DNA of 64,000 nucleotides, from the NCBI GenBank assembly GCA_965263455.1, contig CBDHHN010000004.1:1860001-1924000 (forward strand). Direction: 5' to 3'. The notes beneath the pieces were generated by a model. The model was not told where the DNA came from. It saw only the letters and a program-made list of their open reading frames with translations, and made no database searches. A program made the translations under genes and the position numbers. Of the stretch, positions 33,338 to 42,110 are shown piece after piece. The first letter of the stretch is position 1. Every line of letters starts with the position of its first letter. This DNA is from CADEDH01 sp965263455 (GTDB lineage: Bacteria; Actinomycetota; Acidimicrobiia; Acidimicrobiales; SZUA-35).

Positions 33338-36109
33338 GTGACACTGCAAGAAGCAGTGCTGATCATCTGGCGGCGCAAGTGGGTTGTCGTCATGATGACG
33401 TTGACCGGCGTGGCCGTCGCCTGGATCCTGGGCGGCACGATCCAGCCCGGCGCCGAGACCTACGGGGCCGAGGCCACCATGACCCTCGATGCCGACGAGG
33501 ATCGATCGTCGATCGACCTCTACAGCTACATCGCCTCCGAGACCTCGGAGATCGAGGTGCTCGTGGTGCGGGAACTGGGACGGGAGCCGGAGGGCTCGGT
33601 CAACGTGGTCGGGCTGTCGTCCATCGGCTCGCTCCGGATCGCCGCCAACGACCAGCCCAGTGAGGCCGAAGCCGAGGCGCTGGTCCGCCAGTACGCCGAC
33701 GCCATCAACGAGTTCGGGGCCGGGCGCCGCATCGCCGACCGCGACGACCGCCTCAGCCGCCTGGCCACCCGGGAACAGGAGTTGCGGGGCGAACTGGAGA
33801 CGCTCGACGCCGAGCTCCAGGCCGCCATCGACGCCCTGCCCGAGGACCAGCAGGACCAGGCGGTCGACCTCACGAAGCAGACCGAATTGGCCGCGGTCTC
33901 GGAGGCCCTGACCGACGTCCTCCGGGAGCAGACCGATCTCGAGGCGGCATCCGACGACGAGCTCGCCCCCTTCCTGCCGCTGGGCACGATCACGGTCTTC
34001 GTCGACGACGAGCAGGTCGATCCCATCGGGCCCACGGCCCGCATCGGGCTCGGTACCGCCATGGGGCTCGTGCTCGGGTTGGGTCTGGCCGCCGGCCTTC
34101 ACCGTTTCGACACCCGGCTGTTCAATCGTCGCGACGCCGAGGCCGCCTACTCGCTTCCGGTGCTGGCCGAGGTTCCCACGCTGCCCTGGCGCAAGCGGCG
34201 GCGGCATCGGATCATCAGCCGCGACAGCCCCACCGATCCCGCGGCCGAGGCCTATCGGGTGCTCCGTTCGGCCGTGGCCCGCACGCTGGAAGGCGGTAGC
34301 GAGCGGACCTCGACTCCCCCCGGTCGGGGTCGGGTTCTGCTGATCACCTCGGCTTCGGCCGCCGTGGGCAAGACGACCACGGCCGCCAACCTGGCGGTGG
34401 CCGCCTCGGGCGCCGGCTCCTCGGTCCTGGTGGTCGGCGGTGACCTTCGGGAGCCGACCATGCATCACTACCTGGGGGTCAACGCCAACGCTCCCGGTCT
34501 GAGCGACGCCGCCCGGGCCTTCCGCAGCGGCAACGAGGTCCGCCTCCAGGACTACACGGTCGCCACCAACGTCCCCGGGGTCAGGTTCCTCCCGCCCGGC
34601 GGCCCGGTGGTGAGCCCCGGCGACGTGCTGGCCGACACCCGTTCCCTGGTGGTCGACGCCCGCCATGAGTTCGACCTCGTCATCGTCGACACGCCGCCGA
34701 TGCTGGCCGGCAGCGACGTCGACGATCTGTTGCCCGCGGTGGATCTGGTGATCCAGGTCGCCCGGGCCGGGCGCACCACCCTGGAGGAGGGGGCCTGGAC
34801 CGATGAGACGATCCAGCGCCGGGAGATGCCCACCTGTGGCCTGGTGTTGATCGGATCGCGGTCGGACCTCGAACGACGCAGCACGGCCCGGCGCAGCTCG
34901 CTGCTGGGACGCCTGGCCGGCCGGATCGGCGGGCTCTTCGGGGGCCGGGGTATGCCACCGTCGGCACTGGAACGGGACTCGGACCCGCTGGACCTGGGGT
35001 CCCGGCCGGGTCGAACGCCCAGCACCCGGGGCGGGTCCCGCCCCGCCCTGCCCGCCGCCACCGAGCCTCGGACGCCGACCGTGTTCACCCCGTCGACCCC
35101 GGATGCCGACGCCAAGACGACGCCGACCGGGTCGACGGAAGGGATCAGCCTCGACGAGTTGCTGGGGTCGCCCCCGGTCGACGCCAAGAACGGGATCCAC
35201 GCCACGATCGAGATGCAGGCCATCCCCGAGACCACGGGCCCACCGGCGATCGAACCGTCCGGCTCCAGCGGGTCGTCACCGGCATCGAGCGCCACCTCGA
35301 ACGCCGCGACGGCGACGGCCGCCGATGCCGCGACGGCCGCCGATGCCGCCACGTCGTCGCCCGACGCCCGTCCGTCGGGCTCGGGGACGGGCCCCTCGGC
35401 CGCGTCGCCACCGGCTCCCGGCACGCCTCGCTCGCCTCGGCCCCCGTCGTTGGCCGATGTCCCAGCGACGCCGGCCGGCCCCTCGACGGCCAGGCAGGAG
35501 CCCCCGAGTCCCGGTGCCACCATCGACACCCCGGGCGGTGAGTCGGAGACCGACCCGGCCGCGGCGGCCAAGGCGGCAACGCCGACGCCCCCGGCCGGGA
35601 CCGAGCCACCGACACCGCCCGCCGGCGACGGCCCACGAACGAACGGGGAGCCGGCACGCCCGTGGGCGCCGCCCTCGGTGATGCCACCCCCGCCCTCGGC
35701 CGAACAGGCCGTCCCTGCAAGCGGGGTGGGCGACGCCGTCGACGGCCTCGTGGCGACCAAGGTCGCCGGCCTGTCGGCCAGGTCCGACGAGAAGCCGACG
35801 GCGCCCCCAGGGTCGGCGAAGGGCAACGGCTCGGAACCCACCGCCAAGGCGAACACCATCGTGGCCAAGCCGACGGTCAGCCCCAAGCCCCCTGATCCTC
35901 CACCCCCCGGAGACGGCACATCACCGGCCGGCGGCGCGGCGACGAAGGCCGAGACCATCGTGGCCAAGATGACGGCCAACCCGAAGCCCGTCGGCGACGA
36001 CAAGGCGCAGCCGACTGCCGACGCTGACCTCATGCGCCAGTTGGACGACGGCCTCGCCGACGAGGACGACGCCAAGCCCGGTGACGCCGGGCGGGGCCCG
36101 AACGGCTGA
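33338..36109 (+). CDS. Wzz-like chain-length / BY-kinase-type ATPase with long disordered tail
   Basis: A 923-residue protein. A Wzz-type region (membrane segment near 8-30, a coiled-coil periplasmic part with LATREQELRGELETLDAELQ split by charged residues, second membrane segment near 235-258) is fused to a cytosolic P-loop domain: Walker A ITSASAAVGKTTT (336-348), Walker A' VLVVGGDLREP (near 363), Walker B FDLVIVDTPP (near 445). This is the architecture of bacterial tyrosine kinases that set exopolysaccharide chain length. The last 350 or so residues are Pro/Ala/Thr-rich and disordered, with no tyrosine cluster, which is atypical. GTG start with GGAGG 5 nt upstream. Followed by a GT4 gene after 11 nt. 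Confidence 0.85.
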   Translation: MTLQEAVLIIWRRKWVVVMMTLTGVAVAWILGGTIQPGAETYGAEATMTLDADEDRSSIDLYSYIASETSEIEVLVVRELGREPEGSVNVVGLSSIGSLRIAANDQPSEAEAEALVRQYADAINEFGAGRRIADRDDRLSRLATREQELRGELETLDAELQAAIDALPEDQQDQAVDLTKQTELAAVSEALTDVLREQTDLEAASDDELAPFLPLGTITVFVDDEQVDPIGPTARIGLGTAMGLVLGLGLAAGLHRFDTRLFNRRDAEAAYSLPVLAEVPTLPWRKRRRHRIISRDSPTDPAAEAYRVLRSAVARTLEGGSERTSTPPGRGRVLLITSASAAVGKTTTAANLAVAASGAGSSVLVVGGDLREPTMHHYLGVNANAPGLSDAARAFRSGNEVRLQDYTVATNVPGVRFLPPGGPVVSPGDVLADTRSLVVDARHEFDLVIVDTPPMLAGSDVDDLLPAVDLVIQVARAGRTTLEEGAWTDETIQRREMPTCGLVLIGSRSDLERRSTARRSSLLGRLAGRIGGLFGGRGMPPSALERDSDPLDLGSRPGRTPSTRGGSRPALPAATEPRTPTVFTPSTPDADAKTTPTGSTEGISLDELLGSPPVDAKNGIHATIEMQAIPETTGPPAIEPSGSSGSSPASSATSNAATATAADAATAADAATSSPDARPSGSGTGPSAASPPAPGTPRSPRPPSLADVPATPAGPSTARQEPPSPGATIDTPGGESETDPAAAAKAATPTPPAGTEPPTPPAGDGPRTNGEPARPWAPPSVMPPPPSAEQAVPASGVGDAVDGLVATKVAGLSARSDEKPTAPPGSAKGNGSEPTAKANTIVAKPTVSPKPPDPPPPGDGTSPAGGAATKAETIVAKMTANPKPVGDDKAQPTADADLMRQLDDGLADEDDAKPGDAGRGPNG

Positions 36110-36120
36110 GGACCGGGATC

Positions 36121-37266
36121 ATGAACGAGACCGGGGACACGGCGCGCCGCTGCCTGTGGCTGACCAAGGGCCTGGGCCGCGGCGGGGTCGAGCGACTGCT
36201 CGTGGACATGTACCCGCTCGTCGACCCCGAGGCCTACCGGGTCGACGTGGCCTACGTGCTCCCATGGAAGGACAACCACCATCGGCCGCTCGAGGAACTC
36301 GGGGCCCGGGTGTTCTGCCTCGGTTCTGGTCGCGCCGATCCCCGCTGGATCGCCCGCCTCGGCGCCCTCCTGCGCCGGGAGCGGTACGACGTGGTCCATT
36401 CCCACGCACCGGTCCCGGGGGCGGCCGCCCGCCTGCTGGCGGCAGCGGTACCGGGCTCCGGTCCAGCCCTGGTCCACACCGAGCACAACATGTGGGACCG
36501 CTACCGACTGCCGACCCGGTGGGCCAACTCCCTCACCTACAGCGCCAACGCGGTGGCCGTCGCCGTCTCGGACACCGTGGCCGCCACCATTCGCCCGGTC
36601 GCCCTTCCGGGGACGACGGTTCCCCCGGTCGAGACCGTCCACCACGGCACCGTGCTCGGATCGGTGCAGTCCTACGGTGAGGCGGAGCGACTGGACCGCC
36701 GCCGGTCGCTCGACCTGCCAACCGACCGGTTCCTGATCGGCAAGGTCGGCAACTTCACCCCCAAGAAGGACCACGCCAACCTTCTCCGCGCCCTGGCCAC
36801 CGACACCCTGGCCAAGGCCCACCTGGTCCTCATCGGTCTGGGCCCGCTGGAGGAGGAACTGCGGGCCCAGGTCGACCAGCTCGGTCTCGCCGATCGGGTC
36901 ACCTTCCTCGGCTCCCGGGATGACGTGTTCGAATTGCTCCCGCTGCTCGACGTGTTCTGCCTCAGCTCCCAGTTCGAGGGGTTCCCCATCGCCCTGGTCG
37001 AAGCCATGGCCACCGGCCTGCCCTGTGTGGCCACCACCGCCGGCGGCATCCCCGAGGTCGTGGACGACGGGGTCAACGGCCTCCTGGTTCCAACCGGTGA
37101 CCACGAAGCCCTGGCCGCCGCCATCGGCCGCATGGAGGCCGACCCGGCCCTGGCCCGCCGCTGCGGTGACGCCGCCCGGGACACGGCCCAGGGGCTCGAT
37201 CTCCGCACCTCCACCCGCCGACTCCAGGAGCTCTACGACGACATCCTGGACACCGCCTCCCCGTGA
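36121..37266 (+). CDS. Glycosyltransferase family 4 (GT-B)
   Basis: A 381-residue GT-B enzyme. N-terminal WLTKGLGRGGVERLLVDM and VVHSHAPVPGAAARLL mark the acceptor domain; the donor domain has IGKVGNFTPKKDHANLLRA, LIGLGPLEEELRAQV, and SSQFEGFPIALVEAMATGLPCVAT with the E-x7-E pair. Probably adds a sugar during assembly of the repeat unit exported by the neighbouring Wzz/polymerase system. Its stop overlaps the GTG of the polymerase-like gene. Sugar specificity unknown. Confidence 0.92.
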   Translation: MNETGDTARRCLWLTKGLGRGGVERLLVDMYPLVDPEAYRVDVAYVLPWKDNHHRPLEELGARVFCLGSGRADPRWIARLGALLRRERYDVVHSHAPVPGAAARLLAAAVPGSGPALVHTEHNMWDRYRLPTRWANSLTYSANAVAVAVSDTVAATIRPVALPGTTVPPVETVHHGTVLGSVQSYGEAERLDRRRSLDLPTDRFLIGKVGNFTPKKDHANLLRALATDTLAKAHLVLIGLGPLEEELRAQVDQLGLADRVTFLGSRDDVFELLPLLDVFCLSSQFEGFPIALVEAMATGLPCVATTAGGIPEVVDDGVNGLLVPTGDHEALAAAIGRMEADPALARRCGDAARDTAQGLDLRTSTRRLQELYDDILDTASP

Positions 37267-38780
37267 TGACGTCCGGCGTCAGCCTGGCCCAACCCCGCTC
37301 CCCCCGGCGAGACGGGATCGATCACTACCGAACGGCCATGGTCCTGGGGTTCCTGCTCGCCGTGGGCTATCTGGCTGCGGTGATGACCTTCGTCCAGTTC
37401 ACCACGTTCCAGATCTGGGGCGGCCTGGTGATCGGACCGGTGCCCTTCGCCATCGCCGCACCATTCCTCCACCGCCACCTGACCCGCGTCGAATCCGACC
37501 CCTGGATCCGCAACCTGGTGATGATCGGGTTCGGGGCCAAGCTGGTGTTCAGCTACGTCCGCTTCGCCACGAACGAGTTCGTGCTGGGGCGAGGTGACTC
37601 CATCGTCTACCACAACAACGCGGTTGCGGTGTCGGCCGAGTTCCGGAACTTCGTGTTCGGCGGCCCGGCGTTCGAGCGGTCGATTCCCGACATCATCGGC
37701 ACCGAGTTCATCCGATTGCTGTTGTCGATCGTCTACACGTTCATCGGCGACTCACGGCTCGCCGGTTTCGCCCTCTTCTCGTTCATGTCGTTCTGGGGGC
37801 TCTTCCTCTTCTACCGGGCCTTCGCCATCGCCGTGCCCGACGGCCTCCGCCGCCGCTACGCCGTACTGGTGTTCTTCCTCCCCTCCACCCTGTTCTGGCC
37901 CTCGAGCGTGGGCAAGGAGGCGTGGATGACGACGATGCTCGGCCTGGGTGCCTACGGACTGGCCCGGCTGCTGACCGGTAGCCGTCTCGCCTATCCCCTG
38001 ATCCTGGCCGCGGTTGCGGGGATGACGGTCGTCCGACCCCATGTGAGTGCCATCTACCTCGTCGGGCTGGGCGCCGCCTTCGTCCTGCGCCGGAGTTCGG
38101 GGGGCGCGGGGGGCGCCGGGCGCAAGATCGTGGGCCTTCTGGTCCTGTCGATCACGGCCGGTCTGGTCCTGCAGCAGCTCCAGGGGTTCTTCGGCCTGGA
38201 GGAGGGTCTCGACGCCAACGCCGCCTTCGAGAAGGCGTCGAGTCGCAGCACCCAGGGTGGTTCCCAGTTCGAGGGGGCCCAACCGACGTCGCCGGCCGGG
38301 ATCCCGTGGGCCCTGGTCACCGTGCTGTTCCGACCCTTCCCGTTCGAGGCCGGCAGCTTCGCCGCCCTGTTCACCTCGCTCGAGGGCACGATCCTGCTGA
38401 TCATGTTCGTCTGGAACCTGCCCCGCCTGTTCCGGCTCCCGGTCAGCGTGATCACCCGGCCGTACCTGGGCTTCGTGGCCACCTACGTCCTGGTCTTCTG
38501 CTTCGCCTTCTCCGCCATCGGCAACTTCGGCATCCTGGCCCGGCAGCGAACCCAGTTGTTCCCCATCGCCGTGGCCACCCTCTGCATCCCGTTCGAATCC
38601 CGACTCCGGACCCGCTACGACCTGTACCGGCGCCAGGACGACGGGTCCGATGCCGAAGACGATGCACCAGACGATGCCCGTGGCGAAGCCGCCGAGGGTG
38701 CCGGGGCCGCCGCCGGCAACGGGCCCGCCGGCCGGCGCCCCGCCTCGCCGTCAGGTCCCCGTCCCCGGTTCGTAACCTGA
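37263..38780 (+). CDS. Multi-span membrane protein, probable polysaccharide polymerase (Wzy-like)
   Basis: A 505-residue protein with about ten hydrophobic segments, a large extracytoplasmic loop near the middle (around FGLEEGLDANAAFEKASSRS) and an acidic/Pro-rich cytosolic tail. Sequence is not strongly conserved, as usual for Wzy polymerases and O-antigen ligases; the assignment rests on topology and on its place after the Wzz/BY-kinase and GT4 genes. The GTG at 37263 overlaps the preceding stop (GTGATG; the ATG at 37266 is equally possible). Other membrane proteins of unknown role would fit too. Confidence 0.6.
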   Translation: MMTSGVSLAQPRSPRRDGIDHYRTAMVLGFLLAVGYLAAVMTFVQFTTFQIWGGLVIGPVPFAIAAPFLHRHLTRVESDPWIRNLVMIGFGAKLVFSYVRFATNEFVLGRGDSIVYHNNAVAVSAEFRNFVFGGPAFERSIPDIIGTEFIRLLLSIVYTFIGDSRLAGFALFSFMSFWGLFLFYRAFAIAVPDGLRRRYAVLVFFLPSTLFWPSSVGKEAWMTTMLGLGAYGLARLLTGSRLAYPLILAAVAGMTVVRPHVSAIYLVGLGAAFVLRRSSGGAGGAGRKIVGLLVLSITAGLVLQQLQGFFGLEEGLDANAAFEKASSRSTQGGSQFEGAQPTSPAGIPWALVTVLFRPFPFEAGSFAALFTSLEGTILLIMFVWNLPRLFRLPVSVITRPYLGFVATYVLVFCFAFSAIGNFGILARQRTQLFPIAVATLCIPFESRLRTRYDLYRRQDDGSDAEDDAPDDARGEAAEGAGAAAGNGPAGRRPASPSGPRPRFVT

Positions 38781-39030
38781 GCGTCGTCTCGGTCACCCCA
38801 TCAGGGCGAGCGGCGGGCGATCCAGCCTCGGGCCCGTCATGAGACCTTCACAATTTCGCTCATCGCCCCTCGCCAATGCCACCGGGCCCGGGTAGTGTGT
38901 CGCCGGGGCACAAACGGATAGGCGGAGGGTGCTGCACCGTGTTTCGGTTGGCACAAATCGGGTTTGCCCCTTTGGGGTGTTCGCTTCGCCTGTTCAGCGC
39001 GGGTTCTGAACCGTTGACAGGAGTCGACTC
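38781..39030 (+). promoter_or_regulatory. Promoter and possibly structured leader of the G8-domain gene
   Basis: No gene in this 250-nt stretch. TAGTGT at 38893-38898 is a candidate -10, predicting a leader of about 125 nt. Within it GGGGCACAAAC (38905-38915) can pair with GTTTGCCCC (38962-38970), while the same CCCC can instead pair with GGGG just after it (CCCCTTTGGGG, 38967-38977): two exclusive foldings. AGGAG lies 7 nt before the ATG. No known riboswitch class was recognised. Confidence 0.3.
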
Positions 39031-41121
39031 ATGAACAACGAGCTTGCGGGCTACGACGCCGATTGGGGCGACGACGAAGGACCATCGCGGTCCAAGGCAG
39101 CCCGTGTCATCTCCCGCCGGGAGTTGCTGATCGGCCTCGGTGGCCTCGGCATCGGCTCGGCGGTGGCGTACACCGCGGGCAGCAGCGTCGCCTTCGCCGA
39201 CGACCACTGCCCGACCCCGACCACGGGACCGGGATCGACGACGTCGTCGACCACCCAGCTGCCGCCGTCGAGCACCACGACGACGAGGCCCGGCCTGCCC
39301 ACCCCGACCAACTCGTGGTCGGAGCGGTTCTCGGCCGAGGAGGGCGACGTCGTCATCGACGATCAGGTCCTGCTCGACATCGACGCCAAGGTCAACACCC
39401 TGACGCTGACCGCCACCGGCCGGCTGATCATGGACCCCGACACGTCCCTGACCCTCACCTCGGCCGGCAACGTCGTGGTCGAGGGCGAACTGGTGATGCA
39501 GCCGTCGTCGGCCGCCGTCACCCACCGGCTCCACTTCGACTCGGTCGACGAGTCGAAGTTCAAGGGCGGTGGGATGTCGGTGATCGACTCCGACGTCGGC
39601 CTCTGGGTCATCACCCACGGCCTGTTCCGGGCCAACGGCACGCCCCGCAACCCCTGGACCCGGGCCACCGAGTCATTGGTCGCCGGCGGCACCCAGGTCA
39701 CCGTCGAGGACGCCTCCGGCTGGCAGGTCGGCGACCGGATCGCCATCGCCCCCACCGGTGCCCCCTCACCCGACAACGGCAAGTTCCACCAGGACTCCGA
39801 CAGCGCCCAGACCTACGACGAGCGGACGATCTCGGCCATCTCGGGCAACGTCATCACCGTCGATTCCGGCCTGGACCACGACCACCCGCAGATCTCGTTC
39901 GTGCAGTGGGACGGTGCCTCCCGGACCTACGGGGCCGAGGTCCTCAACCTGACCAAGAACGTGATCGTGTCGGGCACCGAGGACGGCAAGCCCCACGTCA
40001 TCTTCGTCCACTGCCACCACGCCCAGAACATGAGCGACGTGCAGCTCGACCTGATGGGCCCCCGCCAGGTGGTGGGCCGGTCCAACAACGGTCGGGCCCG
40101 CACCGCCGGCGTGGTCGGCCGCTACCCGCTGCACTTCCACCACTGCGGTGACGGCGTGCGGGGCAGCGTGGTCAAGAACTGCCTGGTCACCCGATCCGGG
40201 AACCGGGCCTACGTGCCCCACGAGTCGCACGGTGTCACCCTCGACGGTTGCGTGGCCCACGACATCCACGGCACCGCCTTCTGGTGGGATCAGCCGGGCC
40301 GCCACAACCCGACGGGCGAGGACCCCAAGACCCACGACTCGCTGTGGGTCCGGTGCGTGGCCTCCAAGGTCTACGCCCCGCCGGGGTCGGAGAACGGCTA
40401 CCGCATGGCCGGGTTCAACCTGTCGGCCGGCAACCCGGGCAGCAACACCCTGATCGACTCGGTCGCCGTAGGCGTCTACGAGGACCGGGTGACCAACAAC
40501 AACAGTGCCAACTCCGGCTTCCACTGGACCGAGCACGGCCACGGCATCTGGAACTTCCGCAACAACCTGGCCCACAACATCGGTGGCTCGGGCGTCCTCG
40601 GTTGGCAGAACGACGAAGAGATCCACCCGATCGACGACTTCACCGCCTACCACTGCTCGAGCTACGGCATCGAGCACGGCGCCTACTCGAACTTCTACGC
40701 CTACTCCCGCCTGACCCTGGTGGCCAACCGGCTGGCCGGTATCGGCTGCCACGCCGTCACCCGGCGGACCAACTCGGTCCGCCGCCGCTGGACCGACAAG
40801 GGCGAGCAGGCCCCGATCCTGTTCTTCCGCGACGTCCGCATCGATGGCCGGGGCATCACCACCGACGGCCTCCGCAGCCTGTCGCACAAGATCGCGGCCA
40901 AGGGCGCCGACGGGCCGACCCTGCTGGAGAACGTGTCGGTCGAGGGCGTGACCCGGGCCGCCGTGTACGAGGAGAAGGGCCGGCGCGAGTCGTACTACGT
41001 GCTGCGGAACTGGAACGTGGGCGACGGCGTCACCAACTTCGCCTACGAGAAGGGCTCGCCGTCCAAGACGGTGATCGTGGCCGAGAACTTCAACGGATCC
41101 TCCTTCACCGAAACACCGTGA
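39031..41121 (+). CDS. Tat-exported G8-domain, right-handed beta-helix protein (CEMIP/TMEM2-like)
   Basis: A 696-residue protein. The N-terminus has a twin-arginine signal (ISRRELLIGLGGLGIGSAV, about 27-45), then a Thr/Ser/Pro linker, a G8-type domain (about 95-270; DVVIDDQVLLDIDAKVNTL) and a parallel beta-helix with GRYPLHFHHCGDGVRGS, SHGVTLDGCVAHDIHGTAFWW and FRNNLAHNIGGSG. The FHHCGD block and the order G8 then beta-helix match the animal hyaluronan-degrading proteins CEMIP and TMEM2. That suggests an extracellular polysaccharide-binding or -cleaving enzyme, consistent with the polysaccharide genes around it, but activity is not established. AGGAG precedes the ATG by 7 nt. Confidence 0.8.
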   Translation: MNNELAGYDADWGDDEGPSRSKAARVISRRELLIGLGGLGIGSAVAYTAGSSVAFADDHCPTPTTGPGSTTSSTTQLPPSSTTTTRPGLPTPTNSWSERFSAEEGDVVIDDQVLLDIDAKVNTLTLTATGRLIMDPDTSLTLTSAGNVVVEGELVMQPSSAAVTHRLHFDSVDESKFKGGGMSVIDSDVGLWVITHGLFRANGTPRNPWTRATESLVAGGTQVTVEDASGWQVGDRIAIAPTGAPSPDNGKFHQDSDSAQTYDERTISAISGNVITVDSGLDHDHPQISFVQWDGASRTYGAEVLNLTKNVIVSGTEDGKPHVIFVHCHHAQNMSDVQLDLMGPRQVVGRSNNGRARTAGVVGRYPLHFHHCGDGVRGSVVKNCLVTRSGNRAYVPHESHGVTLDGCVAHDIHGTAFWWDQPGRHNPTGEDPKTHDSLWVRCVASKVYAPPGSENGYRMAGFNLSAGNPGSNTLIDSVAVGVYEDRVTNNNSANSGFHWTEHGHGIWNFRNNLAHNIGGSGVLGWQNDEEIHPIDDFTAYHCSSYGIEHGAYSNFYAYSRLTLVANRLAGIGCHAVTRRTNSVRRRWTDKGEQAPILFFRDVRIDGRGITTDGLRSLSHKIAAKGADGPTLLENVSVEGVTRAAVYEEKGRRESYYVLRNWNVGDGVTNFAYEKGSPSKTVIVAENFNGSSFTETP

Positions 41122-41176
41122 TCGGGTTCGACCTCCCCGGTCGGCCCCGAACCCGGTAGCCGGGATCGGATCGATC

Positions 41177-42025
41177 ATGTGGGCGGTGGTGACGGGAGCC
41201 CCCCTGTGGGTCTCGTTCACCACCGCCCTCGTGCTTTTTGCCGTCCTGGGCCCACTGCTCGGCCGATGGTCGGGGCCGGGGGCCCGCACCCTGGCGGGGG
41301 TGGCGACCGTGGCCGCCGTGGTCGGGGCGTGGGCGGCGGGGGCTGCAGTGTCCCAGGTCGCTCCCGGACGCTACCGTTCGCTCCCCCTCGACGAGCATCT
41401 ACCGGCGTTCGTGGCCGCCGCCGGATCGACCCTGGTGCTGGTGTGGATCGTCTGGGGCCCCTGGAGGGCCGGGCCCGATCGGACCGGGACCGGTGGCCAC
41501 GCCGTGGGCGGCGTCCTGGTGGCCGCCGTCGTGCTGGCCGCCTTCATCTACACCCCCGAGACCGACCTGCTGGTGGCGGCGGTGGCGCCGACGGCCGTGA
41601 TGGCGGCGGCCGGATTCATCACGCCGTCGGTTCGGCTCCAGCCGCCCGGGGGTGCGCTCCTCCTGACCGGACTGGCCTGGGTGGTCGCCGTCGACGGGGC
41701 GACTCGGACCACGACCCTGCTGGCCCTGAGCCTGGGCCTGGCCCAGGCGGTGGCGCCCGCGGTCTGGGGCCGCTGGGGCCGGGGGCGGTGGTGGCGTTCC
41801 GGGTTCGACCGCAGCGGCGGGCCGGCGGCGTTGGTGGGGGGACCAGCGGTGCTGGGGTTGGTGGTCATCGGTGGCCGAGTGGTCGGCACCACGGAATCGA
41901 TCGGGGCCGCGCTGGCCCTGACCGCGGCCACCCTGGGGGCCACCGCTGGGGTCATAGCCGTCCTCGACCGCCGGCCGCTCACGACCGGGCAGAGTTGCCC
42001 ACCCGGCCCGGTGCCTCCGCCCTAG
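41177..42025 (+). CDS. Multi-span membrane protein, unrecognised
   Basis: A 282-residue protein with about eight hydrophobic segments, rich in Ala/Val/Gly, with short loops and a Pro-rich end. It begins MWAVVTGAPLWVSFTTALVL. No motif pointing to a transporter or enzyme family was recognised. It starts 55 nt after the G8 gene, without a clear ribosome site, and is followed by the second giant secreted protein; a role in polysaccharide or protein handling at the membrane is only positional inference. Confidence 0.6.
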   Translation: MWAVVTGAPLWVSFTTALVLFAVLGPLLGRWSGPGARTLAGVATVAAVVGAWAAGAAVSQVAPGRYRSLPLDEHLPAFVAAAGSTLVLVWIVWGPWRAGPDRTGTGGHAVGGVLVAAVVLAAFIYTPETDLLVAAVAPTAVMAAAGFITPSVRLQPPGGALLLTGLAWVVAVDGATRTTTLLALSLGLAQAVAPAVWGRWGRGRWWRSGFDRSGGPAALVGGPAVLGLVVIGGRVVGTTESIGAALALTAATLGATAGVIAVLDRRPLTTGQSCPPGPVPPP

Positions 42026-42110
42026 GCGCGGTTACCGACACCTGCAAACATGGACCCCGGTGAGATCCGGACCCGGCGAGGCGACCCGGGGGATTGAGGC
42101 GGAGGGAACA

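Noticed and set aside
34552..37104. 850-codon minus-strand open frame opposite the BY-kinase and GT4 genes
   Set aside because: Low-complexity antisense translation in high-GC DNA; the plus-strand proteins have clear P-loop and GT4 motifs.
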